From the NCBI RefSeq assembly GCF_008831285.2, contig NC_045140.1:6938505-7002504 (forward strand): 64,000 nt of DNA. Direction: 5' to 3'. Source of the DNA: Nymphaea colorata (lineage: Eukaryota > Streptophyta > Magnoliopsida > Nymphaeales > Nymphaeaceae). The notes beneath the pieces were generated by a model. That model saw nothing but the letters and a program-made list of their open reading frames with translations. It was not told the DNA's origin and ran no database searches. A program made the translations under genes and the position numbers. Numbering within the stretch: position 1 is the stretch's first letter; every line of letters starts with the position of its first letter. Of the stretch, positions 46,393 to 59,595 are shown in pieces.

Positions 46393-48639
46393 CAACCAAA
46401 TTGAAATACTTATTGCTCAAGGGAGTTGGTACAATGGATGGAACGAGGATTAGTAAGCAGCTAGTTTTCGTTTTGAAAACTACAACAACGCCAATTTGCT
46501 ATGATGTAAAAAGGGGTACACTAATGCGCAAGTTGGAGCACAGTATGGATGGTTCATGAGACACCGAAACCAAGACTTATACTTTAGGAGGATGAGGGGT
46601 TGACTTTAGCAGGGCAGTGGGCTTCCCCTACTCACCCGAAAATTAGAGTATATAGATGATTTTGCGGTGGTTTATTTGAATCGACATATATATCTAGATT
46701 GTTGACATATTTCAATCGTTTATGTCTAGTTTGCTATGTACAAAAGAAAATAGATGGCTGTAAGAAAAATTAAGATTATCAACTTTCTTTAGGTTGAAAA
46801 ATTATGATTCGAGGATTGATGTAAGGGATGTCATCATGATCAGTTCATCCATATGTACTTCAATTTCTTCAAGATGATGTGGCTTTTTTATAAGCGGTGA
46901 GCATAGGGCATGTTTGCTTGCACGAATAAGCTTCATTTTACATACGTAAATGATATTTTGAGATATGGTTAGGAAGTCTAGGCTTCCTTCATTATTATAT
47001 GTTTTTTATACTTAAAATACGACAAAAAAAAAGTGGACAGAAGAAGGTCCAACAATTTTTCACCCAATGAATAAACTTTAGTAAAACAATAATTAAGGGA
47101 GTGCTCCTGGGGTTTGGCATAGCTGGTGTGGCCGGTAGCTGGTAGAAGCTTAGTCATTAGTTAGATTCTAGTAACCGTCAACCTTTTCAGAAGCTAAAGA
47201 GAGTGGGATACCACCTTGGATAAGGGACTAAATCTCTCAGGCCTTAGTGTGGTTTGCTATGTATAAGAAACAAAAAAAAAAAAAAATTATGTTTAGCAAA
47301 CAGAACATTATCTAATTGCGCTATAAATATGACCAAAAAATTAAAGCAGAGTATGAAACACTTTAAAAAAAAAAAAATTGGCAGATTTATAGAACAGTAA
47401 CAGATTATTTCATTGATTTGCCAAACGAGCTTTAAGAGTCAAATTGATCAACTCCAATATACAAGTTAGCTTTAATAGTAAATACATTTTAAATGCATTT
47501 ATCAGGTAAAACTAGCTGTGTAAATAACTTGTTCAAAGTGCTTGTCTTCGCATATAAAAAACTGATTTGAACTCGAGCTTTGCTGATCGTGATTAAGAGT
47601 AAATTTTTTATTCATTATTTGGTGCCTTAAAAAAGGATGCATTGTTAGGAAGCAATGAGCCAGCTCAATCTTGGTTCATACAACACTCATAAAATGTAAT
47701 GGCAATGTTTCTTTTATTTTTAATTACTTTGAGACACTTCTGACCACAAGTTGAGTGCTTTATCCTGCATATTCTTGATAAAAATTTATGATAAAATAGA
47801 CAGAAAAAAGTTATCGGGTAAAGTTTCCCTCAAAAGCCAAAAGAGAAAAGAGGAGACCACCGACTCTCGTCTACTTGTACCCAAATTTGATTATTAAGGT
47901 AAGTCTGTCTACATATATAACATTCCTCTATTTTTACACCTAAATTTGGATAGAAAAATCTTCCAGCCTCTCACAGCATACTTGTTTGGTTTAGGCCGAC
48001 ATGATTGGATGGAGATTTAGGTGGTCAAAGGATTTTACTTTTTATATATATAAATTGGTAGGTGCTAAACATTTATATTTTATATGGATATGGAACAATT
48101 TCAGCTCTTTATGTTTTTCAGATTAACAATTGAGAGAGAAACATGAAGAAAAAATGTAAACTAATACTACATAACAAAAATGTCCAACCAATTATTTTCT
48201 TTGTTTTTTTCTCAACCGCGCATTTGAAAAAAAAATTAAGAGCCGAAGTTGTTCTTTTCGTTTAATATATGTATATATATATATATACTTCTTAAATTCT
48301 TGCTGAAAATATTTTATAAACGCTAATTTAATATAAAAATGTCTTAATTCAAGTTGTTTTTATGAAATTCAACGTTGTCAGGTCGTTATGTATTTAATCT
48401 TATAAGAACATCATTAAGCTCAAACAATAACTAACTTACTATATGTCCCCCATCAAACAGTCTTAAGATCGTTATATTGCTAAGAAGAAGAAAAAGAAGG
48501 TTTAACAATCAATTTTAAGGAGGTGTTTTTTATTCCTAACTTAATTTTGTATATTATATATATATATATATAAGACCAAGGACGAGAAAACTAGTTTTTT
48601 TTTTAATGGAGATCGAGATCGAAATGATATGGACTAAGT
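44958..48639. other. Long AT-rich spacer with microsatellites
   Basis: It holds an AAC/AAT-rich patch (about 45662-45725), AT runs at 46281-46303 and 46342-46388, and many poly(A)/poly(T) runs. No gene, organelle piece or LTR was recognised. Confidence 0.55.
46342..46388. repeat. (AT)n microsatellite
   Basis: About 23 AT units. A shorter AT run lies at 46281-46303. Confidence 0.95.
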
Positions 48640-48840
48640 GGCCGGCACAGTAGCAGAAGCTTGGCTGGGTCTTGGTGAAGGTCAGGTGGGCTCGGTGGAT
48701 TGGACAAGCCAACCGTGTAGGCTGGGTGAAGTGGCGCGGGCGCGCGTCGAGCAGAAGACCGCCCGGCGGCTCGCCCGCGTGGCTGAGCGCGCAAAGCTCC
48801 TCTCCGACCGACGCAGCCCCACTCACCCGTACGAATTAAC
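48640..48840. other. GC-rich island in AT-rich spacer
   Basis: About 200 bases with many CG dinucleotides (GGCGCGGGCGCGCGTCG, CGCCCGGCGGCTCGCCCGCG) sit between strongly AT-rich flanks. Both strands are partly open, but no protein motif was recognised. It could be a scrap of a GC-rich gene or leader. Confidence 0.4.
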
Positions 48841-49051
48841 ATACGTACACATAAATTACCACGACCCCTCGTCCTTCTTCAATTCCCAAACTGCCCCTAA
48901 TCCACCCTTCAACTAACGGCCTCTACCTCTTTGTCCTTCGCTCAACTTGCCCCCCTTCATTTCCTTTCAATGACACACCCTATTGAAAGAAAAAAAAAAA
49001 GATAAATTTAAAAATGAAAAAAATTACTCTTTTCTCTCGCCATTGGGTCCA

Positions 49052-49222
49052 GCCTAAGGCGGAGCCACATATATGGTGTGTAATCCATGCCGACTTCTTA
49101 AGACTTTTTTATTTTTAATTAATATTTTTAAATATTCAATTTGTTATGTATATAAATGTCTTTTCAAATATAACATAAAGTGTATTTAAAAAAAAAAAAA
49201 GTTTTCGAGCTCCACCATTAGG
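49052..49222. mobile_element. hAT-like MITE relic
   Basis: AAGGCGGAGCC near 49062 and GAGCTCCACCATTA near 49207-49220 are roughly inverse to each other. GGTCCAG and GGTCTAG flank the ends. The AT-rich interior with an A run resembles the element at 41989-42129. Confidence 0.4.
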
Positions 49223-49699
49223 TCTAGAGGTTTTTTTCGTTGAAAGCAGTCTGAAAAAAGACTTTGAAGATAACATAGAAGCACAATGACTTACAATTCT
49301 TTTTCTTTTCTCAAACATAAAAGAAAATATTAAATTATTTTTTCTTTTTCAAAAAAATCAAAGCTAATGGAACATGAAACTACAAATCCTAAAATTGCTT
49401 TTCTCTTTTTATAGCTTAACTCATTAAATTCAAGAGAGGAAATATAATCGTAGGGCTTTTAATTTCTTCTCTCCATAGGCGCTGGGCAGTGTTGTCATTT
49501 CATTAATCCAAAGGTATATATGGGGTCAACGCCAAAGGTGATGCCATCGTTGTTAATCTGGAGATGATCGGTGGCCCTTTTGGTCATTTCTCTAGAAAGA
49601 AACGTAAACATGCGTTCCCCCACGCCCTACCACACCCCACACAAGACAGAAGCGAAGAAAGAGAGGGAAGAAGCGAAGAAGAAGAAAAAAAAAAAAAAA
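49223..49699. other. Upstream flank of the AP2 gene
   Basis: AT-rich and then purine-rich, with a GAA/poly(A) run at about 49675-49708. The promoter of the AP2 gene is expected here. No single site can be assigned. Confidence 0.4.
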
Positions 49700-49885
49700 A
49701 AAAAAAAAGGTGGTAGATGCACAACGCCCCCGCCCTCCCTTCATATCATAACCCTCGCCACCTTCCAGCCCCTTCCTTCTATAACAGAAACCACCCTCTC
49801 CTCGCCGGATTCTTCCCAATCCTCGCCGGCGCTGCTTGCCTTGGCGCCTGCTGACTGCGAGAGAAGGAGTTTGCTGCGGCCCAAG
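49700..49885 (+). promoter_or_regulatory. Probable non-coding first exon of the AP2 gene
   Basis: A CCTT-rich, GC-balanced stretch ends in CCCAAG followed by GTACGA (donor at 49886). The matching acceptor TTCCAG at 51584-51589 lies two bases before the start codon. A 5' leader split by a 1.7-kb intron is inferred from these two sites only. The start of transcription is a guess. Confidence 0.4.
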
Positions 49886-51591
49886 GTACGACCCCCCTCT
49901 GCTTTCCTGGACATTTGGTCTTCCTTCTCTTCACTCTCCTTCACGTGCACGTTCATGCTTCTTGGTGTGGTGATGGCCTTTATGCGGTCCTAGTTGTTCA
50001 GGCATTAGGGTAGTGCCGAGTTTTGCTGTGGATGGCCGTGGTTGGTAGACTCCCCGAACGGCCTTGGTGGTTGTTCTCTTTTTCTTTTTTTTGTTCTTGG
50101 TCTGTTGTAGTATCTACCATGCGGCTGAGCTGACTTGTTTTTTGGAGGTGGCCGAGTTGTTTCCATCTTTTTCTTCGCTCCGGTGAGGTTTCTGTGAACG
50201 TTGGTGGTGGGTATTGGAACTAACTGGTGTTGGTGGTGATGGTGGCGGGATGGGGGTGGCGGCGGCGGTAGTTGGGTGGTGAGGGTTGGGGGGGGTTGGG
50301 CGTGAGTCCGAGTCGGTGAGTTCTGTGGTTTTTGATGGTTGCAGCAGAGATCGTTGTAAGCGAGCTGCGTTTCCGACGCGTGTCTTCTTTTCGACTTGAT
50401 TTCCGTCCTTGTAAGAGTTCGCACCGTGGCTTTTGAACCTTCTTGTCGATGGTGTGGTCTTAGGTGGTGGTAGGGGTTCAAGGAGGAGGATGCGGGCGGT
50501 AAGGGCCGAGGGCCTCTCTGCTATGTTGGGACTTGTGGATGGTTTAAGGGAGTGACTCCTTGTTAGCCTTTGTAGCTTTCCCTTTCTTGTCGCAAGACAA
50601 CCTGTGGAGAAGATTGGGTGTTGTCATTTGTTGAATGCCCCTTTTCTTTCACTAGTCTGAGTCTTGCTTGTACCACGGTGATAAGGTTGGTGGAGTAAGA
50701 TCGTAGTTTCACATGGCGAGAAGGTGGTTTCACGTCCAACCTTGTGCGCAATTTCTCTTATCGAGCTTGTCTTTTGTTTCCAGTCTGCAAACTGGTGTTT
50801 CTGATGTTAGTATTGTGCAATGTCTATGGTTCCATAAGAAGGCATTAGTCGACGTTTGGCATCAATTGCATATAACTTGACAAAAATAAAAAGGGCAGAT
50901 TCTTTAAAACAAGCTGCTGCAGGTAGTTGGAGTGACTTGTCTTTCTTCTTAATGTTGGCGACAGCAACACTCTGTGGCCTGAAAATGGTGTGGTCATGGT
51001 CATGCATCTGTCTTGCATAGTGGTTCTTTCGAGAACAGACAAGTGTTTCTTGTGTCAACCAATTAGATTTAAGGAGGTCTTTGGTTCAGATTATACTAAG
51101 ACGCAGGATAGTGTTGCTGGCAGTTAGTCCGGTTGTGCAAGAACATCAGTGTCTTTAGGTAGAATGACTGTAGTGCTCCTAACTGTTCAATACACATCAC
51201 TTCCTCGTATAATCAGATGCATACAGTTCCACTATTTTCGTTGGTGCTGTTGCTCAAAAGGAATAGTCAATTGGGAATGGAACAAGTGTTTTTCTGTTCT
51301 ATTTCTTGGTGCTACTTGCATATGACGGTTTAGCAGCCATTCGCCTTCAGTATGCTTGCAATAGTTCTTTTCATCGCCAAGGTGTGAAGCCAGGTGGCCA
51401 TCTTGATTGTTTCCTGCCTACTCATACTTGACTATTATTAGCTAGTTTTTGGACCCTTTTTTCTGCTCTTCATGCACTTATTTGTGATTTGCAATCCTTT
51501 ATTAGTAGATGGATAATTGGATGTCATTGGGTTTGTGATTTTTAGGGGCTTTCCTATTCGCTGTTTTTCCTTTTAAAGTCTGCTTCCAGCC

Positions 51592-52832
51592 ATGGTGAGC
51601 ATACGTCGACGGAAACATTTGGGCATGGGTCCAGGTAACTTGCACATTCCAGTGGCCTTATTTATAAACATCTCTGCTAATTAAAATGGGGACATGGCTA
51701 TGAATGAAGCAGATAAAATTACATATGCTTACATGTGGTACTTTTGTATTTGGAAGAAATGATATTGGATGTCATCTTCTACTTTTACAAATAGTGGAAT
51801 TTCTATTTATTGTGTTTAAATTGTTGGTGGTCCAGAGGAAAGTTTGTCAAGGCTTTGTGCCTGTTCTTGAATGCAGCTGAATATTCACAAACTGTTGAAT
51901 GTTACAGTCATTCTTGTTGCTCATGGTCACCTAATTATAACTGATCCAGCCATCATTTGTGTAAGAAAAGTGTTGAACCAAAAGGAAAAGTTTGTCTGGA
52001 TTGTTCTACATCCTCCTTGTTCCTTTCAAGGTTGAAAGGGCATATGTTTCTTGTCAAGTAGTTTTTCACATTGTTTTTCACAATTAGGCACTGCCTTATT
52101 TGTCATATTAACAGAATGAGTTTTGGAAAATTCAAGACGATTGTAGTGGTTCCTCTTTTGGGGCCCTTCTCTAAATGCTGTCCCTCTTGTTATACCTTAT
52201 CAACATCTGTTTCTTGAATGTCTTGCTAGAACTTTGAATCTGAAAGCCTTTTCTGCTGGGTTCAATTTTGCTTGTTTGGGTAGAAGATCCAGTAATAACT
52301 AATAAGGAATTGCACTCGAGGTATTCTAGAATCCTTCTTCCTTCATAAGATTGCCATACTTTCAATTATAAGGAAGACTAGTGAGTAGCAAGAACTTGCA
52401 AGGTGGAAACAACCAGCTAACCCAGACCTAGTTGGGGCTTAATGGATTTTTTCGTGTATTTAAGTGAAATTGAAGCCTGAATATAGGGCTGTCTCTTTGA
52501 TGTTGATGAGACATAGCGGCATAGTGGTCAACACAACAAGTAGCATGGCATGAAGAAAAACAAGCAGCAGAACAAATGGAAGGCTTAGCCTCCTCACTGT
52601 CGGTGAGGGTGTTAGGAGCCTCCTTACTACAAACCTAAGCTCTCCTGTACTGCTGGCGAGTCACCAGAGAGATAGAAAAAGAGAGACAGAGAGACTGCAG
52701 TGGTGGCAATGTAGGCAAGAGGGCTTCAAGGCTTGAGAGAGTCGAGACGGTTTTAACTGATAAGAGGATAGACTCCTTGACCCTTTATTAGAAATATATA
52801 AATTACTTGTTTCACATTATTAAACATAAGTA

Positions 52833-52874
<42 letters not shown>

Positions 52875-55800
52875 GCACACACACATGCACCACCCACCTT
52901 GCGATACCCACTTTTCTAAGAATGTCGTATCAACATCGGCACTGCCATACCCGCACCACACCCATGTGACTTAGATTGCTCGTTGGCTGATATGGGCCTG
53001 TTCATCCTCATATAAATATCAGTCAACTTTTTAGGGGGGCATTGTTTGTATTGGCCCCCGTAGCAGCGTCAACCTCTCTATATGATGCATATCTGCTGAT
53101 ACAGGTTGATACCTGCCGATATTAAGAATGGATTTTTCCTTTATTTAGTGATTACAAAAAACTAATTTCTTCCTCTTTCTGTTGATCACAAGTAGAATCA
53201 ACAAATGTCAAGGTATGAACAGGAAAGTAAAAAACAGCAATTCAAGGAAAATTCAATTGGATTTTCAAGTTGTGGCTTGCAAGAACAAAGCAAATTTAGC
53301 AATTGAAAGGTAATCGTTTAACTGGATTCTAGGGTTAAGTTAACAAATAGTAAAAGTTCACCACATTATATAAAGCAAAAGATAATCTTTACACTGGGTT
53401 TAAGATTGGTCTTGGTGGTAAGTGGAAGATCTGTGAGATAGGGACTTCTACAAGGCTTTGTTTTGCATCTGTGCCTTGACAGGCACGCTTGCCATTTTCA
53501 CATCCCTGTCTCACACACACACACATTTCAATTTTCAAGGGCTCTAAATAGAAGAACTTGTAAGGATGAACTGGTTCATCTGTTCAATATAAACAGAATG
53601 CCTCATACATTGCCATATCAGAGCCAAAGTTAAACTCATAATTGTTGTCTGTGTTTTTGAAAGGTTGTTCTTGATTTGGCAATCTATGTGTTGGCTCGTA
53701 AGATTGATTAGAGACTAAGTGGTTGTCATGGTTTTCATATTCTGTTCTTGTGTCTGCCCTGCAGCTGTACCCTTGTGACATAGTATGAAAGAAAGGAAAG
53801 AAAAAACTTACTGGAAAAAATTCAAGCAGTTAGAAGTTAATAAATGACAAGTCGTAATTTAGAAAACCCATAAACAGGGGGAATCAGCGCACGGTTGCCA
53901 GTTAATGGTTGACAGTAAATACAGACAACCATTATGTTGGCAAAGCTATGGGAAGCCTTGGATTTTAGCTTCTCCCCCCAGCATGGATCTCAGATCCATG
54001 CTAAGCTGAGATCAGCGGATCTCATTTCCACTGTAAGCAAATGTGGTTTAAAGGATTTTGGGGCATGTCTATGTGTGTGTGTGAGAGAGAGAAGTAACTG
54101 GTAAAATGCAATTTCATGAAACTTTTTACAGCTAAACTTTTTCTCTCATTCGGCATGAACAGTAACTGTAGGATTTTAAAGGTGATCATGAGGGAAATGG
54201 TCTTGTTATACCACCCTATCCCAAGTTTCTTGTATGTGGTGAAAACAAGAAGATAAGCCAAACAAAATATTTAACAGCTTTCCTCAATAGCTCGAAATAA
54301 AAAAAAAAAAAAATCAAGTTGGTCTAACACTGCCCTGCTATTATGTTTTTCCTTTCCGAATTTTGAAAGGAGATTCAATTCTTGCTTTGCATGTGTTATT
54401 AAGTGTGTATTATTTGGGAAACTGCCATATTTTCTTTTTCTTTGCTTTTCACATGAATACTGAATGCATTAAAGTTGTTTCTGTTGATTTCTGAGTTACA
54501 AATTAAATGCAAGCTATATTGATTTTGCAGGAAACAATACATACCTTGTTCAACTTCCAAGGTACAATGAGATCACAAACGATTCTGGAGATCCTGCCAA
54601 AAGCATAAAGTCATTTGATAATAGTTCCACTCCTTCAATCGACTTGAGCCAAAAGAAGGAGGTGAAAATTATGTATCCGACTTTCTTATTTAACAGTAAC
54701 AGTCATTATCTTTATTTTTTTTTTAATTTCTCCTGGTTATTTCTTCCCCGTTTTTTGCTAATTGAAGACCTGCATCCCCTAACGATCTGGTGGAAGGAAT
54801 TATCAGTTCAATGAGCATGGTGTCACTCCTTTTGCTGGACATGTTTTGTACTTTATGCCTAGTGAAAAATCTAGTATCTATTCCATTATTTGTCTTGTTT
54901 CGCTTTGTTCAGTGTATTCTTGTTGCCCTTGATAAGAAAATAGCAACAATGTGCATGTTACTTTGTAAACCAGTGCATACATTTCTATGTCTGTATCTTT
55001 GGATTCACCCCTGCCAGTAGTATACAACTTTTGAAATCATTTGACTAGGACGTTTGAGTTATTTTTCCAGTCTTGGTTTGTCTTTTATCTCGTTGATACA
55101 TCAGAAACTTCTTCTTTTGCATCTAAAACTAAAAGGAGGATTGTATTTGGGAATTTGGGAACTAATGCTCGCATCTGCATGATGAGTCATATGGAAGGTA
55201 ACTAGAGAGTGCACTGAACAACCACATATGAGGCCTAGTGTTGGTTCTTCTTCATGGTTATTTCTGGACCTGGTTGAATGTGGCTATTGCATGTCACCAC
55301 AAGAAATGATGTGTATTAGTGTGGTCAATCTCTTTTCCACAAAGGTTCTAATTTGCCACGGTTTCTCCATCTGGACTGGCTTCTTTGGTGCTTCGTAATG
55401 TTTGTCACCTTCAGTATGCATGCAAAATTTTGTTATTGCAGCTAAGATATTGTGGTGGTTCTTCTGCAGATTACGCTTCTGGAAGCTTGTCCTGGTTCTT
55501 CAAATGTATCAGGCTGCAGTTCATCAAAAGAGAAACACAATCACCGAAGTTCTCTAAATAGCATCAATCAAGGTGCTCATGCCTGCATATCACTGTAATA
55601 CTGTATCAACCGGAAAAATCACTCTTCCAGTTCTGGATTACAAATGCTTAGCAAATGTTAGATTCTTTGAACTGAATTAATTTAGCAGTTACCAAGTGAA
55701 CAATCAATTGGTGGCCATCAGGATTCCTTGTTTTTTTTTTGTCTTTGCATATGCACCGTGAACCTAAAGCTATTTTGCTGATTACCCTGCAATCGCCTCA

Positions 55801-57260
55801 GTCACATTCTCTATATACGTGCTTATAAATATAGAGGTTTATACTTTATACGTTGCAAAGATGTGGTGCTAGCAATAGAAATAGCAACAGTAACAACAAT
55901 CATAGTAATAGTGCTGCCCTTTGCCTGGAGCATTAAAGGCATCAGCGATAGCAGACTGATGCTAATTACTGTTGTTGGTCTAATCATTGATATTTTTATA
56001 CCATCATGGCTGATAGGGGAAATCTTCTTGTCTGACTGACGATGAATAAAGTTTGTCTGTATCCTAGGGAAATTTGATTTATCTAACGTACATAAGATGG
56101 ATTTCCCGTCCAAAGTTACCTTTTGGAGTTTGCTTTAATATTGATTTTGTCTACCGTTGTTTCTTAGGTGTTTTTGCAATAATCATCTACATCACCTCAC
56201 AGATAATTGATTTCTTTTTGAAGCACATTAACTAAAACAATGCAGACTATCTTTTGTAGTGGCAGGGGCAGAAATCAAACGTAGAAAGCGGCAGAGGAGA
56301 AAATATTTTGAAGATCAGGAACCATGTGTTATGAGAGGTGTTTATTTTAAGAACATGAAGTGGCAGGCTGCAATAAAAGTTGATAAAAAACAAATTCACT
56401 TGGGTACTGTTGGATCGCAGGAAGAAGCTGCTCATCTGTATGACAGGTACATCTAAGCTTCTGTTTTAGATAAACAGCCTATTTGAAGTGCATAAAGTTT
56501 TGTACTTGTGATTTCTGAATTGAGGAAAAATGGAAGCTTTATGGAAGACAATCATGCTGACAAATATCTAGCTAACTTTCCAGCTTGGCAATTGTCAATG
56601 GGTGGAATTTGTGATTTTCTGGTTGTTGATAATAGAAGATAAAGCAAGGGCGACTTCTATTTCAGTATAAAGAGGGACTTATGGAAAGGGAGAGTTTTAC
56701 GCATGGCCTCAAATATCGTGATATTTTCAAAGACATCACAATATTGATGAGAAAAGCGATAAAAGACAAAAACTGAAACTAAACGGAAAAAACACATTTT
56801 TTTGGAAAAAACGTGAAAATATATTATTGCATTTTTTCATGTTCTTTCCTGGCGTTTTCTTTTTTTTCTTGTTTGTCTTTTTTATAGTTAGTGACATCAA
56901 GGATTCGCCTTTAAACTTAAATTAAATTATTTACTATCATTGTTATCAGATTGAGACATTTTGTGTCATCATTTAGCTAGTTTTTGGGTGTCTTCTTAAA
57001 TCTTAATAGTCTTTCATTTGTTTTACATTAACCTAATTTTTAGGATTTTCTTCATTTTTCTGAAATTTGCCTGAGAAAAACAACTTTGCTGAAAATACCC
57101 GATAAAACCACGCTGTTAAAAATTCCGGGAATGGTATTTGTGGATATGGTTTTAGGTAGACTGTAAACCACAACTTATGAGAATTAAAAGACTTGGATGT
57201 AACGGGTGCAGATGCCAATTCAGAAAATCCAGACACTGTACGTGGTGGAATCTACAATAC

Positions 57261-57291
<31 letters not shown>

Positions 57292-58339
57292 TCCAAATTG
57301 CTTTTGGGTGGCACTGTTTCTTAGCTTATCGAGTATGAATTGTGTTGCATGATCTTATGAACCAAGGGCTCACATGGTAGTTGGTGACAACAATATCTAT
57401 CTGTATCTTACTTTGTGGACTGTGAAATCTGCTCTCCGTAAGGAAATATATCAATAATTTTGTTCTTCTCAAATGTCCTCTCAAAAGGAACACTATCATG
57501 TTATTTTGGAGGTGCAACTTTTCATGGTAATCTACATTATCATGTTTGTAGAGATCTTTTGAGAACTCAAGCCTTTTTGGTTATGGTGTTTCATTGTTCA
57601 AAGTTTATTATTAGTCTTTCCAAATAAATCTGCATATGCTTTTTCACTGTCCAAAAAAAGTCCTTCATAATTTGTATTGTCTAATGCATTGCAACCAACA
57701 CATGGATATTTCTGTACCCATTTGCACCTTTTTTTGTCTGATTGTGGCGTCATCCAACCAAGCTGCTGTTTCTTAAGAACTTGCTAGACATTTAGTCTAT
57801 GTTATCATTGGTTGGTTACATTACACTGCTTCAACGAGAATGTCGAGTTCAAATCACATTGAAGTTATTCTCCAGCTTCTCTATCAAGATATTTATGAAT
57901 TACTTAAAAATCTACTTTCTTTAAGATTTACAACAAAAATATTCATTTCAGGGCAGCATTTATGTGTGGAAGGGAGCCTAATTTTGAGCTTCCAGAGGAA
58001 GAGAAGAAAGAACTGCGCACTTTTGATTGGGAAGGGTTTCTAGCAATGACAAGGAGTGCCATCACCAACAAAAGTAAGCAACTGTTTTCCTCTTTCTTTC
58101 CTTTTCATGACAAGTAGGTTAGATGCAAGTAGTTGTTTCCTAAATTTGCATCTAATTTCCAAGGTTTATACTTAAAAAGTCGGACTGAACTTTGCCTAAT
58201 TTTAGAGCACCAGAAAAGGGTGGAAGCCGGAAGGCGGAAGAGGACGAGCAGTCAGACAAACTCAGTTGACAATAAACCGAACCAAGTAGTAGTCGGTTTG
58301 GCAGCCTCAGAAGTGGAGGGTGAAACTTCCAACTCTTGA
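51592..58339 (+). CDS. AP2-domain protein, At4g13040-like, 6 coding exons
   Basis: Coding exons: 51592-51634, 54531-54661, 55470-55572, 56266-56446, 57952-58073, 58206-58339. They join to 714 bp (237 aa), and all introns are GT-AG. The protein starts MVSIRRRKHLGMGPG. It has a Ser-rich linker, a basic nuclear-localisation-like KRRKRQRRK (residues 97-105), and one AP2/ERF DNA-binding domain (about 114-164: MRGVYFKNMKWQAAI, HLGTVGSQEEAAHLYDRAA, GREPNF). A Lys/Glu-rich tail follows with KKELRTFDWEGFLAMTRSAI and a Ser-rich end. The WQAAIKV strand and the CGREPNF ending match the divergent ERF-like protein At4g13040 (APD1), a nuclear transcription-factor-like protein linked in Arabidopsis to salicylic-acid defence. 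Intron 1 is 2.9 kb and carries AT and AC repeats. The exact symbol is not certain. Confidence 0.92.
52833..52885. repeat. (AT)n-(AC)n microsatellite in AP2 gene intron 1
   Basis: About 18 AT units are followed by a short CA-rich run. Confidence 0.93.
52880..52972. repeat. Partial copy of the TCACATGGGTATG element
   Basis: Words GCGATACCCAC, GCCATACCCGCACC and CACCCATGTGACTTAG match the right side of the element at 40244-40550. It sits in intron 1 of the AP2 gene. Its left end was not found. Confidence 0.4.
53980..54002. repeat. Near-perfect palindrome
   Basis: Two 11-bp arms, AGCATGGATCT and AGATCCATGCT, are separated by one base. Nearby words (TTGGATTTTAG, GAGATCAGCGGATCTC) recall the interior of the Tourist-like element at 18022-18236, so it may be a related relic. 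Confidence 0.8.
57264..57291. repeat. (GA)n microsatellite in AP2 gene intron 4
   Basis: About 14 GA units. Confidence 0.95.
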
Positions 58340-59136
58340 CTGTTTTGACGAGTTTGAGGTCAGGTCATCCTTCATGCCTTATTGTTAATTCGTTCTTATA
58401 AAGGCCCCTATTTAGGGCAAAGTGGTTGTTAACCATGTCAACATTCATTAATTAATATAATCTGATCTTGCTTCTAGTGCAATAAAGTTTCTTAATGCCT
58501 TGTAAAGCTGTAAAAAGTCGAAATCATCTCCATCTTTGTTCCCCAGCAGGAGTCAGTAGTTCCTGATATCTATCTATCTGTGAAAAGGCTGCTTGCTGAT
58601 ACCAAACTTCTACTAGCGAAGAGTTTGGACTTGGACTATCCAAGTTCAAGTGTGCTGCATAATTTGGTAGGAAGTGTAATCCAGGTTTCTTCTATTTATG
58701 TGCTGTATGAGGGGAAGTCAGGTGACCGGAAGTTACTTTGTAGAGAAAAAAGTGCACGGCAAAATGCGTAGCTTGTGTGTGTGAAAAAGATGTGTAAAAT
58801 AAGAATAAAACAAATAAAAGTATCTGTAAAATGAAAATACAAAAACAAAAGTTGCACTGAGATTAGCCTTCTCTCTCTCTCTTCTCTTGATGCTCGTTCT
58901 AGTGAATAAACGTGGTACCTTGGTAGAGGTGTGGCTACAAGGCGAGCGAGATAACCAAGTCTTTCCACGCCCACCAATGTGCAATTTCCACTATAGTAAA
59001 ATTTGAATATCCGAAACTCCTGCTTCGTCACGTAAAACTTATCTTAGAGAGAGGACTCTAATGGTAGCCTCCTTCATGACGTCAAATTATATGACAACTT
59101 GGCAAGCCTCTGATGGGATTCTCCATTATTATCTAT

Positions 59137-59138
<2 letters not shown>

Positions 59139-59170
<32 letters not shown>
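59139..59170. repeat. (GA)n microsatellite
   Basis: About 16 GA units. Confidence 0.95.
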
Positions 59171-59171
<1 letters not shown>

Positions 59172-59540
59172 GTTGCTTATTATTTACTAAAGCATGGTAA
59201 CTTCATGTTTGAGTTGCTCAAGTACCAATATGGTATGGCTTTTCTAAGGAGAGAACATGTGGGTGCGGACCGTGCGGTTGAGCCATTGTAATGGGTAGTT
59301 GAGAAAAAGAGAATTTTGTCATGTAATATTTTTCTTTTTTATTTTTTTCTCAAATGATGGTTCATACGGTTTCATGTGTAGGTTGGGCGAATTTATTTCC
59401 TTTTTCTTCATTTTGCATTGTTAAAAACCGTCGCAAAGGATGCATTGGCGATGTTGGTTGTTTGAGGACGGTTTTTAAAATGTACCTTGGTTTTTAATGA
59501 CACAAAATAAAAGAAACTATTCGACCATAAAAATAGCAAA

Positions 59541-59543
<3 letters not shown>

Positions 59544-59594
<51 letters not shown>
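59544..59594. repeat. (AT)n microsatellite
   Basis: About 25 AT units, followed within 40 bases by a second AT run. ATAACAAGTTGC occurs on both sides of that second run. Confidence 0.95.

Positions 59595-59595
<1 letters not shown>

Noticed and set aside
50005-50481. 158-codon minus frame in the AP2 gene leader intron
   Set aside because: Composition is low-complexity (Pro, His, Thr), the complement of GT-rich intron sequence. No motif; opposite to the gene.
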